A DNA stretch of 64,000 nt from Fragum whitleyi (taxonomy: Eukaryota; Mollusca; Bivalvia; Cardiida; Cardiidae). Every line of letters begins with the position of its first letter. The stretch's first letter is position 1. Positions 45,801 to 59,438 of this stretch are shown here, piece by piece. The notes under the pieces are model-generated. The model did no database searches. It had not been told where the DNA came from and saw only the letters and a list, made by a program, of their open reading frames with translations. Where the stretch lies: NCBI GenBank assembly GCA_948146395.1, contig OX411558.1, forward strand, positions 52,027,622 to 52,091,621. Direction: 5' to 3'. Position numbers and translations under genes: made by a program.

Positions 45801-48800
45801 ATATCATCAGGTTACTTTGTATTTATACTACGTGGATGTCTATACTGCTCAATGTTTGCACCTTATGCACATTTCAAATTCTTGGAAATGTCACACACAG
45901 GCTCATTTCATTTTTAAGTCAACAACACTAAACAGTATTCTTAACCCTTGTCATGCTGAATAAATTTTGGCTAAAAATTTGCATCAAAATCAAAGGCAAA
46001 AAGCACTGAAAGTACCAACTGTAGGTCAATTTTTACTTGAAAAACTAAATCTATTGATAATTCTGGTTTGAAAGTCAGAAACAGGTGGTGTAGACTAACA
46101 TCAGACTGCACATATGTGCAGGCTAATGTTTGTCTATAGCTCCTGCCAAAGCAGGAATATTCCAGGCTCAGCATGACAAGGGTTAAGGATTCTAGATTCT
46201 CGTATTGGCCACAAGTAGATAACATTTCAGCAGTGAACTAACATCACACTTATATAAATGGATCCTGCAATTTTTGCCTCCTCACTGGCTAAGAAATAAG
46301 ACATTGTCACGTTGGTATTTTTATGTGAACACAAATTAAAATCAAATATTTTGTCAGCATCCGGATGACACTCTGTTTTACACATTGGCTGTCGGGGTTA
46401 GGGTTACAAGCTCGAAAAATTGGAATTGCCTTGGTTGGCATTGTCAATTTTTATGTGACTTCAGCATTAAATGTCATCTTTTATTAAAGGTTACCTATAT
46501 TTTGATATATTAGATATGTAACTTTAACTCATTGAGCCTCTGCATGACACTTCCATCAATTTCGCAGGTACACCAAGGAAAGACTCTGGCCATTCTGTGC
46601 AGCCGCACAGTCTGTCCAGAGTCTTCACTTTGTACTTTTTAGCTCACCTGAGCACTTCGTGCTCAGGTGAGCTAAAAAGCTATTGTGATCACCTTTCGTC
46701 TGTCGGTCGTCGTCCGGCGTCCGTCAACAATTTCTTTAAACGACATCTCCTCCTAAACTACTAGGCCAATTAACACCAAATTTTACAGAAATGTTGCTTA
46801 GGTGGTCCCCTTCAAAAATAGCTAAAAGAATTGAAATCCATGAAAAACTTTGGTTGCTATGGCAACAAAAGGTGAAATTTTAAGAAAATCTTTAAAATTC
46901 TTCCTCTTCTCAACCAGTAGTCCTACAGACTTAAAACTTGGCTTTGATGATCAGTTCATAGACCTGAATTAAAATAGCTAAAATCATATCTTTTGGGCCA
47001 CCAGGTGGGAAGGGGTAGTACTTTGGGTAAATTTGGTAATCTTTAAGCTTCTTCTTCTTCGGAACCAGGAGCCCTACAGACTTGAAAATTGGCATGGATG
47101 ATCAGCTCATAGACCTTAATAAACCTGGGCTGCCAGGTGCGGAGCACCAGGGGGGAGGGGGTAGTACTTTTGTGAAAATTTTATAATCTTTAACCTTCTT
47201 CTTCTTCTTCTGAACCAGGAGCCTGACAGATTTGAATATTGGCATGGATGATCAGCATATGGACCTTTATAAAAAATAGCTAAAATAATGACTGTAGATT
47301 CACCAGGTGCGGAGCACCGGGGGGAGAGGGTAGTACTTTCGTGAAAATTTTGTAATCTTTAACCTTCTTCTTCTTCTGAACCACAAGCCCTACAGACATG
47401 AAAATTGGCATCGAGGATCAGCTCATAGACCTTAATAAAAATAGGTAAAATCATGACTGTAATGCCACCAGGTGCGGAGCACCAGGGGGGAGAGGGTAGT
47501 ACTTTTGTGAAAATTTTGTAACTTTAACCTTCATCTTCTAATGAACCAGGAGCTCTACAGACTTCAATATTGGCATGGATGATAAGCATATGGATCTAAA
47601 ACAAAATAGATAAAATCATGAATGTAGGGCCACCAGATGCGGAGCATTAGGGGGGAGGGGGTAGTACTGTAATGCCCCTCCTTCTGGACCCTACTAAACG
47701 ATGACTATGGTACGGGTCATTCCCTGGACTCGGGAATAAAATTGGTAGAGTGCGGCGTGGCCTGGGTCCAAAAGGAAAGGAATCACCAGGGACCTCTGGG
47801 AACGAGATCCCTACACGACGGGTTATCCGTTACAGGAGCAAGGGAGAGAGGGGTCTAACGACCTCCAGACGCACGCATTATCAAGACTAAGTTAAATTTT
47901 GGAAAGTAAAAGAGGACTAAGAGACAGCCCTTTCGGTTTAACAACGTTTTAATAACGAACAACTGACAATCTCTCGTTAGAATTACTTAATCTAAAATGC
48001 AATACATCTGAAGACTGTCAATTTACACAAAGATATTACGTTAAAGAAGGCTAAGTTACGGCCTTAAATGTCTAATGCGAGAATCGCTAACTTCTTAAGA
48101 GCGATTTATAAAGCAACTTGATAATTTCCAGTTAAAAGTTAGTAAATGCAGATAATAATTAATAAAAAGATAGCATTGTAACCTAATAATTACTCCAATT
48201 TTAAAGATTTCCTAAGATTAAAGTTTTCCTAAGAACAACGTGACGGAGCCCTGAAATTTCGGAACTGAAGTGAGGTGACGAATCCTCACGGCGCCGGTAT
48301 TTATAGTCGCGCCAGGTCGGATTGCGGTAATGTGCGCGTGCAGCAGTCGGAATCCTCACCGTGAGGATTCCGGATGCTAACCGTGAGGAGAATTTGCCGT
48401 TCGGACGTTTCCGTGTGAGGAGTCATTCCTCACGGCTCTAGGCCGAGAGAAATCCTCATGAGTAAACTCTTCATGAGTAACTCCTCACAGGAAAAGGTCA
48501 CCTCACCAAACCCCACAAAATGGAACTATAACTAAGCCTTCACAAAGATCGAATAAATCAAGAGTTTAACTATAATTAACACATTCAATTAGCTAGTAAA
48601 GGACTGGTTTGAGACCAGAGGTGACAAAAGCGTAAATTCTAGAAGAAATTACTTGTCTCTGAGGAACTTCTCAATCTTGAAAGTAAAGTGCATAAAAGTT
48701 AATGTGCGTAAAGAATCGACCACTGAAAGCTTTCTAAACTATCGAGAGTGTATACAATTCATTCTTAAAAACACAAATATAACATTATAAAACAATATAG

Positions 48801-51800
48801 AATAGCCATAACAAATTGTCAGGCCTGTGTGTCTGGTAATTCAATGTTAGTGAAAATCAAAACAAGTGCATGTGAACTTAACAGGTATCTACAGATACAT
48901 GTAGCAACCTAGTCAGTTTTCATTCCAAGGGATAAACACCTCAAGAGGACCCATTCCTCACACTATCCCCCCACTTACTGAAATTTCGTCCCGAAATTCA
49001 CGAAAAGTGATTAGGCAGCTACTATCTAAGTCTAATACCGCACCGACAAAACAATAAGTTCAATAAACATACATTCACACAGGCCTAGCGATAACAAGTG
49101 AAACATTTTTCCACTAAACACAACATTTAAAGAGATCAACTTCTTAAATATTACAATTCTGATTAAGGCTTTGCAAAAATAGATAAATAAATAACTTAAC
49201 CCCAAACAAATCCAGTGCTATCTAGAACTAATAAAACACCTTGGAAAAGAGACAAAGATGTTCACATGGAACAATTTCTCCCCATTCCAAAGCGTTTTTC
49301 TTTGAAATTTAATTATTGTCTTTAACAACCAAGTACAATAACATGAAAACCGCTGATAATGCTGTTTTTCGTCACTAACTAATAATCATCTGTTGATTCC
49401 ACAGGCCAAGATTGGAAAACTTGCAACAAGCATCCCGATCCTAACCTGTAATCCCAACTAGACAATTAATCAAGTAACAATAAATGGGTATAACCATGCG
49501 TAGAGATAAATCCAATATGAAATTCCTCGAATTTTAACAATAAGAAGGAAGGTAGATAACAACCTTTAAATTCTAATTAAGTTATACGAGATTAACTCCC
49601 TTGTTTAAAAAGTTGACAATTAATTTCAAGTTAATACTTTCGCTTTTCTATTACAATTTTGAAACCCCGATTTCTGTTCTGCTTTTCTTAAACAGCCGAA
49701 AAACAAGACAAGATCAGTCAGCAGGTTCATGCAGTCTGATCTTGGTCTTCTCTTTCACCCTTTAAAGTTCACCCGTTAGCAAAAAAAAAAAAAGGATGTC
49801 ATAGAAATTGCTACTGTCGGAATTTAATTACCCACCATAGCAGAACAGAAATTGTTCACAAGCACAATACGAAAAACAATAATAATCATAAATAATTAGC
49901 GTTTAAATGTTTGAAATCTTTAGATATATATATATTATGCGTTACCCCGGAGAAAGCTTTAACGAGAACCAAGAAGTTTACAGATGCAGTGATTAAATAG
50001 CCTTTCTTTTAAGGTAGAATGACCATTCGACAATGACATTTTTTTTTTTAAAAAAAAAGAGAGAAAAACACACTAAAGAATTGAGGTAACCGTTTTCACT
50101 CTAAATCGTCGGTGGACGTCTGTACCGACCTACTGACCTTCACCGGCTCATTTAGAGTGAATGACGTTGTCATTGTCACCGTCCTACCGTCTCTCAGTGA
50201 CACGGTCTCCTTCCTTGATACGCTCCACCCTTGAGCGAAAAAGTCCACAGAAACATCCCCCTCGGTATTCGCCAAGGTGATTGTTTCTCTGGCCTCCCTC
50301 CTCGCCAGACGTGACGTAGTATCCTCCAAGAAGGATGACGGAGCGTCCCTGAACAAGAGCCTCGGGTCTAGAGGTCTCCTGGCAGGGACCGTCACCCTCC
50401 TGGGGGGGAACTGTGGCTCCTGCCTCTCTAACCCATAGCCATTCAAGAAATCCTCCAGACTACCAGGTATATAGGACTCGGGACTGGATGGCAAAGGAGG
50501 TATGAAGAAGTCCGTAGCAGAGGGCAAGTCCAAGGGTTGGTTGGTAGTGGCCTGGCTGGTGTGTGTGTCTTGGTTGGGGGTGGTTGGTTGGTGGTTGGTG
50601 GTGGCCTGGCTGGTGTGTGTGTCTTGGTTGGGGGTGGTTGGTTGGTGGTTGGTGGTGGCCTGGCTGGTGTGTGTGTCTTGGTTGGGGGCGGTGGGTTGGT
50701 GGTTGGTGGTGGCCTGGCTGGTGTGTGTGTCTTGGTTGGGGGTGGTTGGTTGGTGGTTGGTAGTGGCCTGGCTGGTGTGTGTGTCTTGGTTGGGGGTGGT
50801 TGGTTGGTGGTTGGTGGTGGCCTGGCTGGTGTGTGTGACTTGGTTGGGGGTGGTTGGTTGGTGGTTGGTGGTGGCCTGGCTGGTGTGTGTGTCTTGGTTG
50901 GTGGCGGTGGGTTGGTGGTCGGTGGCTCCTGCTGGTGATGTGTGTGTAGAGTGGTTGCTGGTGGTTGTTTAGCTAGTACCATAGACTGGACCCTCTCGTT
51001 GGGTAAGGGAGTTGGACACTCTTCGAATATGGGAATAAACTCCCCCCTGACTTCGTCCAGAGTCATTTCCCGGCCGAAATGGTGTCTGAGAATTAGATGA
51101 CGACGCATATTGTCCGTGCGTTTTTCTGGGAATTTGCTTCTACAGGTTTTGCATTCTAGCTGTGGTCCATGTCTGTCCTGGTGATGTCTATTTAACTGTT
51201 TCGCTGTGTCATACGCCATTCCACAGGGCGGACAAGTATATCTTCCAGACATTCTACAAAGAAAGACGCCTAATGCTATATTTTTTGAGTTCACGACAAG
51301 ATCACGAAGGTTTTATTTTTGTTTGGTTTTTATTTGTTTTTTTTTTTTTTTTATAAACAACCCCTCCCGGTATTTTCGTAAGGACTCGTCGCTGGACACG
51401 CGACTGCCATAATTCAAATTGTCGCCGGCTAGTCCGTCACTAGTAGCGTGACGGCATAAGATAAAGAAAGGCGAAGAGCTGAGACTTGTAGAGAAAGGAA
51501 CAAGACATGAGGGATAGAATCAGTAAATTGCCTAATGTTCTTCCTTCTGTCTGTAATATGTCATGGCTGGTTATTGGCTGTAAAGTTTCAAACGATTGTG
51601 GTGAACATTCATAACTCTTCCGGATTTAACATGTTTAACTTGAACAACCAAATTAGAAACAAGCTTAACTACAACATAGGGTCCTTCCCATCTGAGTCCT
51701 AATTTCGGACTTATGCCTTTGGTTTTGGTAAACGTCTTGACCCATACCAAATCTTTTTCTTTGAATGGAATTATATTGAGACGGACGTCATACGCTTCCT

Positions 51801-54800
51801 TCTGTCGCTTTGCAGCCAATAATTAGGACTGGCGAGCAAGACGATGGGACTTGTACAATTGGTTCTTAAGGACATCTACGTATTCATGACAAGTGTAATT
51901 CGATTCGTCGGATGGCTCTCTTCCGTATAGTAAGTCAAGCGGTAATTTCGGCTGATGGCCAAACATCATCTGATAAGGTGTCAGTCCAGTACTTGCATGC
52001 ACGGAAGAGCGATAGGCTAGGAGTAATACTGGGATCCACTGATCCCAGTCTTTCTGAGTCGTTCCAATGAATTTACTCAGCATTTCCTCGATTGTTTTAT
52101 TCATCAGCTCTACCAACCCATTAGTTGCTGGATGGAATGCGGTAGACCGCAGTTATATTATGTCCATACGGGGGCATAATTCCTGGAAAAGTTTTGATTC
52201 GAACTGTTTTCCTTGGTCGGAAATTATCTGACCTGGCAACCCCTATCTACAAAAGAATTCTTTAAACAGCGTCGTAGCTACAGTCTCTACTGTCATATCG
52301 GTAATCGGATACATCTCTACCCACTTAGTGAAATAATCTACCATGGATAAAATGTATTTATTGCCTTTCTCCGAAACTGGTAATGGCCCTATCAAATCTA
52401 TCCCTATCCTCTCGAGCGGGGCACCAACAATCATTTGCTCTAATGGCGCTTTAGCTTGTCGCTGGGGCATCTTTCTTTTTTGGCAATTCACACATTTAGC
52501 ACAGTGTCTGACGACGTCTTCTTTGCAATTCAACCAATAGAATTTTTCTTTAAGTCGAGCGTATGTTTTCTTTTGGCCCAAATGACCCGCCGTCATGTGA
52601 TCATGGGCCAATTTCAAAATAACATCACGTTTTGTAATTGGTACAATAATCTGGTATGAGTCAACTCCTAGCTTGTTGGTATGCAATCTACACATGATAG
52701 TAGGACCAGTAGTATTTAAATTCGGTGCTGAAGTGCGATATGTCTTTAACACTAGGTCTCTCGTCTTTTCTTAAACACTCAACCAAAATCTTGAGTTCCG
52801 AGTCACTCTGTTGAACGGACCGCCAATCACACTCGTTCTCACCCGCACTATGCGTTCTCCATACCGGGTTCCACAGGGGGTCAGATGTATAGGAATCCGG
52901 TGACTTTCCATCAACAGTCGCACACAACAGAGCCCGCGCGCTTGGGCCTGTAACCACGTTCTTAAAATCTTGACTGAAACCGGAATCACCCATATGGTCT
53001 CCGTACCTGGTCCATTCTGTTCCTGTCTCATAAGTGCCCGAGTGGCTTGACTTGGTGGCTACAACATGACGTGACCCTAAACATTGGTCGGCGTTGTAAG
53101 TCTGATCTCGGTCGGCCTTCTCTACCTTCTCGCAGTGGCTACAAGTTCCACATGGCCGCCTCGACAAAGCATCGGCGTTTCCGTGTTGTTTTCCGCTACG
53201 ATGCTCAACGACGAAATCATATAAACTTAGTGTATTTATCCATCTACTCATCTGTCCCATAGGTGTCTGAAACTTTAAAGCCCATGCTAAGGCTGAATGA
53301 TCCGTTCTTACTAGGAAGTTGACTCCATACAAGTAATGATGGAAATGTTTAACTGAATCTACAATGGCTAATAGCTCTCTGCGTGTTACACAATACTGGC
53401 GCTCAGCCTTGGAAAGAACACGACTATAATAGGCTATGACTCTTATTACTCCCTCTTGTTTCTGCTGAAGGACACTCCCTAAACAAAAGGAACTACAGTC
53501 AGTGTCTAAAATGTATTGATCATGGGAATTTGGATATCCCAAAACAGGTGAGTTCACAAGCGCTTTCTTTAGTTTTTCGAAAGCAACCTTGCACTCTTCG
53601 GTCCAAACAAAGGGAACGCCCTTATGGGTCAGTTTGTGTAAAGGTCTCGCATTATCAGCGAATCCCTTAATCATACGTCTGTAATATGAAACTAGCCCGA
53701 CAAATGAGGCTACTTGTTTAGCAGACGTCGGTGTCGGCCAATCCGTAACTGCTTTTATCTTCGCGTCATTTGGAGTGATTCCATTTTTATCGACTATGTG
53801 ACCCAAAAAGTGCAGCCTGACCTGGAATAGATGGCATTTCTTTGGCATAATTTTAAGTCGCGCATTCTCTAAGCGGATAAATACCTCCTCTAACTGGTTA
53901 ATGTGCGAGTCAAAATTAACTGTAAATATCAGTATGTCGTCGACGTAAATAAGGACGGTTTGGTATTGTAAGCCTGACATAACGTACTCCATCAACCTTT
54001 GGAACGTAGCTACAGCATTGGTCAATCCAAAACTCAAAACTTTGAAACGATATTGGCCTTTTTGACAAACAAAGCTGGTTTTGTCCATATCTTCTGGTTC
54101 CATCTGTACTTGGTGAAATCCAGAGGAACAATCAAGAGAGCTATAAAACTGAGCCCCTTTTAAGCAGTCTAAACAGTCTTGTATCCTTGGTAACGGATAG
54201 CTATCCTTAAGGGTCACCACATTAAGCTTTCTATAGTCAATAGCCAGTCTAAGGGACTGATCTGGTTTGCGGACCGGCACAATTGGAGCCGCCCAAGGGC
54301 CATGGCTCTCCTCAATAATCCCAGCATCTAGGAGTCGGTCTACCTCAGCGTTGACTTCTTCTTGGACCTTTTGTTGGAGGCGCCTAGGGTTCTGTTTAAT
54401 TGGTGGCGCTAAGCCCGTATTAATCTTGTGCTTGATCAGGTCTGTACACCCAAGATCCGACTTCGACTTGCTAAAAATGTGTTGATATTTCAATAGCAGC
54501 TCTTTAACACTTTGTTCTTCGTCTTTAGTAAGCGTTTCTCTACATTCATCAAGCAACGGAGCTAGATGCTCAGGTAACTCTTGGTTGGTAAGTGGTGCCC
54601 CTGTTATGCGATTTACATTCGCTGAATTCTGCTGTTGGCCCACAGATTCTGCTTTACAACACCAAGCTAACGATCTATCTTTATACAGCTTGAGCGGTTT
54701 ATCATTCAAGTTTATCAGCCTTAAAGGCACTTCTTTTTGATTGGTTGTGACTACAGCTTTCGCGACTATAACTCCATCTTCAAGCAAGGCGGTCTCCGAC

Positions 54801-57800
54801 TCGTCAATTAAGCCTGTATCGAAATGCGGAATCTCGTTATAGAAAACTCCCTGGATTAGGTTTTCGCTGGATGGGGGTAAGGTTAGTGTCTCTCCCACTG
54901 CTATTCGATATACACGCGGAAGCTGGTCTTCCCACACACACTGGATAATCTTTCCTTTACAGTGAACCGTACCCGACCCCATAGCCAACGTGAGGTCATG
55001 TCGATTCATGAAGTCCGATCCAATTATACAGGGCACATCTATATTGGCTACCAAGAACTGGTGTTGGAATTCAGTTCCTTCTATTAACAATGTGGCGGTT
55101 ATGAATCCCTGACTCGTAATAGTACCCCCATCAGCGGCTTTGAATACTGTACTGGTCGGTCTTATTTCTGGCATTTCGGCGTGATGCATAGATTGCAGCT
55201 TATCATGGCTTATGATGCTTGCAGCGCTTCCAGTGTCTAATAAGGCATGTAGGTTAAAGTCAAATAAAGAAACAGGTATATAAAATGAACTAAAACTAGA
55301 ACTGATTTTCGTCGTGGGTCCGAATTCTAAAGCTGACGCTTGACCCTCAGCACCAGCTAATTGCAGTTTCCCTGTTTTGAATTTCCGGATACGGTAGGCT
55401 GTTGATTCATTGGTTCTGTTTTATTCTGGTTATATTGTGGGTTGTGATATCTGTTATAAGGGTGATGCTCTTGGCTTGGGGGTACCGGACAATTCCGGAT
55501 ATAATGTTCAGGAGAGCCACATCTAAAACACACCCCATTTTTTGGTTTGTCATTTGGCCTCTTGTTTTGATACTTTTGCTGATTGTTGTTCTGCATGGCC
55601 TTCTCGATTTGCGCAATCCGGTTATATAGGTCCGTACTGTAGAAGTTTGGTGGCTGATAGTATGGAACCTCGTCAGGCCTCTCATAGTCGTACTGATTTT
55701 GAAAGGCGTCGTGTTCCTGTACGCCTCGGCAATGTGAACTACTTCTTCTACTAAGGTTCAGTTCTGACTCTACAGCAATTCTTAAAGCTTCCGTCATGGT
55801 CTTCGGACAGCCTATGATTAGCGCCTGGCGTAATTGCTCGTCGTTAACGGCTTCCGAAAAACAGTCTAAAGCCATCTCTTCTTTACATCTCATATTAAGG
55901 TCCGGATATGCCAATCTAACCATTTTCTTAATGTCATTGGCCAAATCGTCCAAACTTTCATTTCGTCTCCTAAGTCTACTCCGTAGCTTGGCTACCTGAA
56001 CTTTACGTTGGTTTGACGGCTCAAAACGTTGAACCAGGTTCTCGACTATTAGACTGTAGTCCTGTCTTAAATGTTGAGGAATATCATTCAATATTTCGGC
56101 AGCGCTTTCTCTAAGGTTTACAGCTAACTGCATGGCCTGTGTCGCTTCAGACCACCCGTTCAATTGGCTAATCATTTCAAACTGGGTTAAATAGGCATTC
56201 AAGTCGGTACTTCCGTCAAAGGTCGGCGCTTTGATGTTACTACGATGGAACTGGTCTACGGGTCGATTGTTTGTGTTGAGCATTCCTCGGAACGGTCCTT
56301 CTGGGCTACGGTACCTTCCGTCGAAAACATCACTATACACCCCCCTATTATCTATTCTATTATGCCTAAGGTTAGTACCAGGCCGGTAACCAGGAAGCCC
56401 GAGTGAGCCGGATCCCCCTACAAAATCCGCGTCTCCTCTTCCTTCCCCCGTTATCCGCTTCTCCCCATTCAGGTGGCCACATGCTGGCCCTAAGCCAGTA
56501 CCCAAAACACTCAAATAACCCGATCCCTTATCGGGCACCTCACAAGGCTTTGCTGACCCCCGGGACGTGTCCATCCTGAATCTGGTACTACTCCTGCGAG
56601 GAGGGATAAGCTCCTGGTCTTCTATGGTATCCCGTTCCAAACCCTGACGCCGGCGCCAGGTCACTTCACCGGACGGCGTACCGTAAACCTCCTCGGACTG
56701 GTCATTGCTTTCGGCTCTAAGGTTGGATTGCAATTCTCGTCTCTGTAGTAGACTATATTCACTGTCACTTCTTGACCCTGTCCACTCCCGAAACTTCTGG
56801 ATATGCTAGGTTCAAGTACAGAACGGCTTCTGGTCGGAGCAAGCTGATCTGGAATTTGAACCTGGACGGTTGGAGTTGGTTTACTACGGGTAACTGGTTC
56901 ATCTTCCCCAATAGTTGTATCCATGGCTAGGGAAATTTGGGCTCGCCTGAAATCTAATACTTTATATACAAAACAGAAGCAACTCGTAACAATCAACAAA
57001 TAACAAAAAACGGAAATCGTCACTTGGATATGACTCTGCTCTGCGAATACGTGGTTATATTCGCACTATGGTAAGGCCCAAGCTTGGAAGCAGCTTGTCA
57101 AATTGGTATGGTGTGAATATTGTAGCCTTGTCGCGGCTACGGTTTTGGCATTTGGCAGAAGAAGTAGAAGACAGATAAGCAGAATAAGAATTTTAGAATG
57201 AGATCAAAGATGGCTTGGGATCAGCCTACATCAGCCTGGGATCGGTCACTTGGTTTGGCATGGTTTGGTATGGAATGGTATTGGAGTACGAGCTATTGGG
57301 TAAAAACTTTAATCAACTATCCCCAAATAATTATCTGCTTTAACTCTCACGAGAAATACGAAATAGAAATAAAAAAAAATCGCGTTGACCTCACTTTATT
57401 TTAATTTACTTCTTAAGAAAGAAAAATCTAACATCAATTTGGTCGAGGTTAGATAAGAAAGACAATTTCTGAGATAAACAATACTATCGTTTCGGATTAC
57501 TCTCCCTTGAATTAAATGACGTAATATTTACAATGATGACGTCAATGACAGCGTTAATGATAAAAAAAATGGCACCCTCTCGAAAAATGTAAATAAATGG
57601 CCCAACTTTAACGCTCCTGGGAACAGAGATACTGGTTTATTCGGATCCACAAACTCTGCCACCAACTCGGGAATAAAATTGGTAGAGTGCGGCCTGGCCT
57701 GGGTCCAAAAGGAAAGGAATCACCAGGGACCTCTGGGAACGAGATCCCTACACGACGGGTTATCCGTTACAGGAGCAAGGGAGAGAGGGGTCTAACGACC

Positions 57801-59404
57801 TCCAGACGCACGCATTATCAAGACTAAGTTAAATTTTGGAAAGTAAAAGAGGACTAAGAGACAGCCCTTTCGGTTTAACAACGTTTTAATAACAAACAAC
57901 TGACAATCTCTCGTTAGAATTACTTAATCTAAAATGCAATACATATGAAGACTGTCAATTTACACAAAGATATTACGTTAAAGAAGGCTAAGTTACGGCC
58001 TTAAATGTCTAACGCGAGAATCGCTAACTTCTTAAGAGCGATTTATAAAGCAACTTGATAATTTCCAGTTAAAAGTTAGTAAATGCAGATAATAATTAAT
58101 AAAAATAGCATTGATACCTAATAATTACTCGAATTTTAAAGATTTCCTAAGATTAAAGTTTTCCATATAAACAACGTGACGGAGCCCAGAAATTTCGGAA
58201 GTGAAGTGAGGTGACGAATCCTCACGGCGCCGGTATTTATAGTCGCGCCAGGTCGGATTGCGGTAATGTGCGCGTGCAGCAGTCGGAATCCTCACCGTGA
58301 GGATTCCGGATGCTACCCGTGAGGAGAATTTGCCGTTCAGACGTTTCCGTGTGAGGAGTCATTCCTCACGGCTCTAGGCCGAGAGAAATCCTCATGAGTA
58401 AACTCTTCATGAGTAACTCCTCACAGGAAAAGGTCACCTCACCAAACCCCACAAAATGGAACTATAACTAAGCCTTCTAAAACTTACAAAGATCGAATAA
58501 ATCAAGAGTTTAACTATAATTAACACATTCAATTAGCTAGTAAAGGACTGGTTTGAGACCAGAGGTGACAAAAGCGTAAATTCTAGAAGAAATTACTTGT
58601 CTCTGAGGAACTTCTCAATCTTGAAAGTAAAGTGCATAAAAGTTAATGTGCGTAAAGAATCGACCACTGAAAGCTTTCTAAACCATCGAGAGTGTATACA
58701 ATTCATTCTTAAAAACACAAATATAACATTATAAAACAATATAGAATGGCCATAACAAATCGTCAGGCCTGTGTGTCTGGTAATTCAATGTTAGTGAAAA
58801 TCAAAACAAGTGCATGTGAACTTAACAGGTATCTACAGATACATGTAGCAACCTAGTCAGTTTTCATTCCAAGGGATAAACACCTCAAGAGGACCCATTC
58901 CTCACAGTACTTTGGATCAATTTTGAAATCTTTAACCTTATTCTTCTCCTGGATCAGGAACCCTACAGACTTGAAAATTGTCATGGGTGATCAATATATT
59001 GACATTAATAATAATAGCTAAAATCATGAGTGTAGGGTCACCAGGTGCTGAGTGTCTTGGGGAGGGGGTAGTACTTTGGATCATTTTTGAAATCTTTAAA
59101 CTTCTTCTAATGAACCAGGAGTCCTACAGACTTGAAAATTGGTATGGATGATCAGCATATGGACATTAATTGAATTAGCTAAAATCATGACTGTTGATTC
59201 ACCAGGTGCAGAGCATCTTTGGGGAGGGGGAGTGCTTTGTTGAGAATTTTGAATCCCTACGGCCTTTATATTTGACATGGATTGATCAACTCATAAAAGA
59301 AAACTTTAAAAGTCTCAGACTCAGCCTGTATATCGGGCATAGATTAGCTGATCACAGACCTTTTATGAAAAAAGCTTAAATAAATAATGACCAGGGGAGG
59401 AGCA

Positions 59405-59438
<34 letters not shown>

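Larger units (their letters stand above)
47668..58906 (-). mobile_element. Ty3/gypsy LTR retrotransposon with an extra zinc-finger gene (11.2 kb)
   Basis: Ends TGT...ACA, flanked by GTAC on both sides (47664-47667, 58907-58910). On the minus strand the order is 5' LTR, primer site, gag, protease-RT-RNase H, integrase (broken), accessory C2H2 gene, polypurine tract, 3' LTR. This order with RT before integrase defines Ty3/gypsy. It is long for the group because of the ~1.2-kb LTRs and the extra gene. The LTRs differ at roughly 15-20 places by eye, so the insertion is fairly young; pol carries a frameshift and three stops, so this copy is defective. It sits antisense in intron 5 of the SOCS7-like gene. 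Confidence 0.93.

Noticed and set aside
50502..50972. Plus-strand frames rich in VCVSWLGVVGWW
   Set aside because: Shadow of the 54-bp repeat in the gypsy accessory gene, which is read on the minus strand.
50096..51252. Envelope gene of an errantivirus-type element
   Set aside because: No signal peptide, furin site, membrane segment or cysteine pattern; the product has C2H2 fingers.
47668..58906. Steamer-like element known from clam leukaemia
   Set aside because: Steamer is about 5 kb with short LTRs; this element is 11.2 kb with ~1.2-kb LTRs and an extra gene, so I do not equate them.
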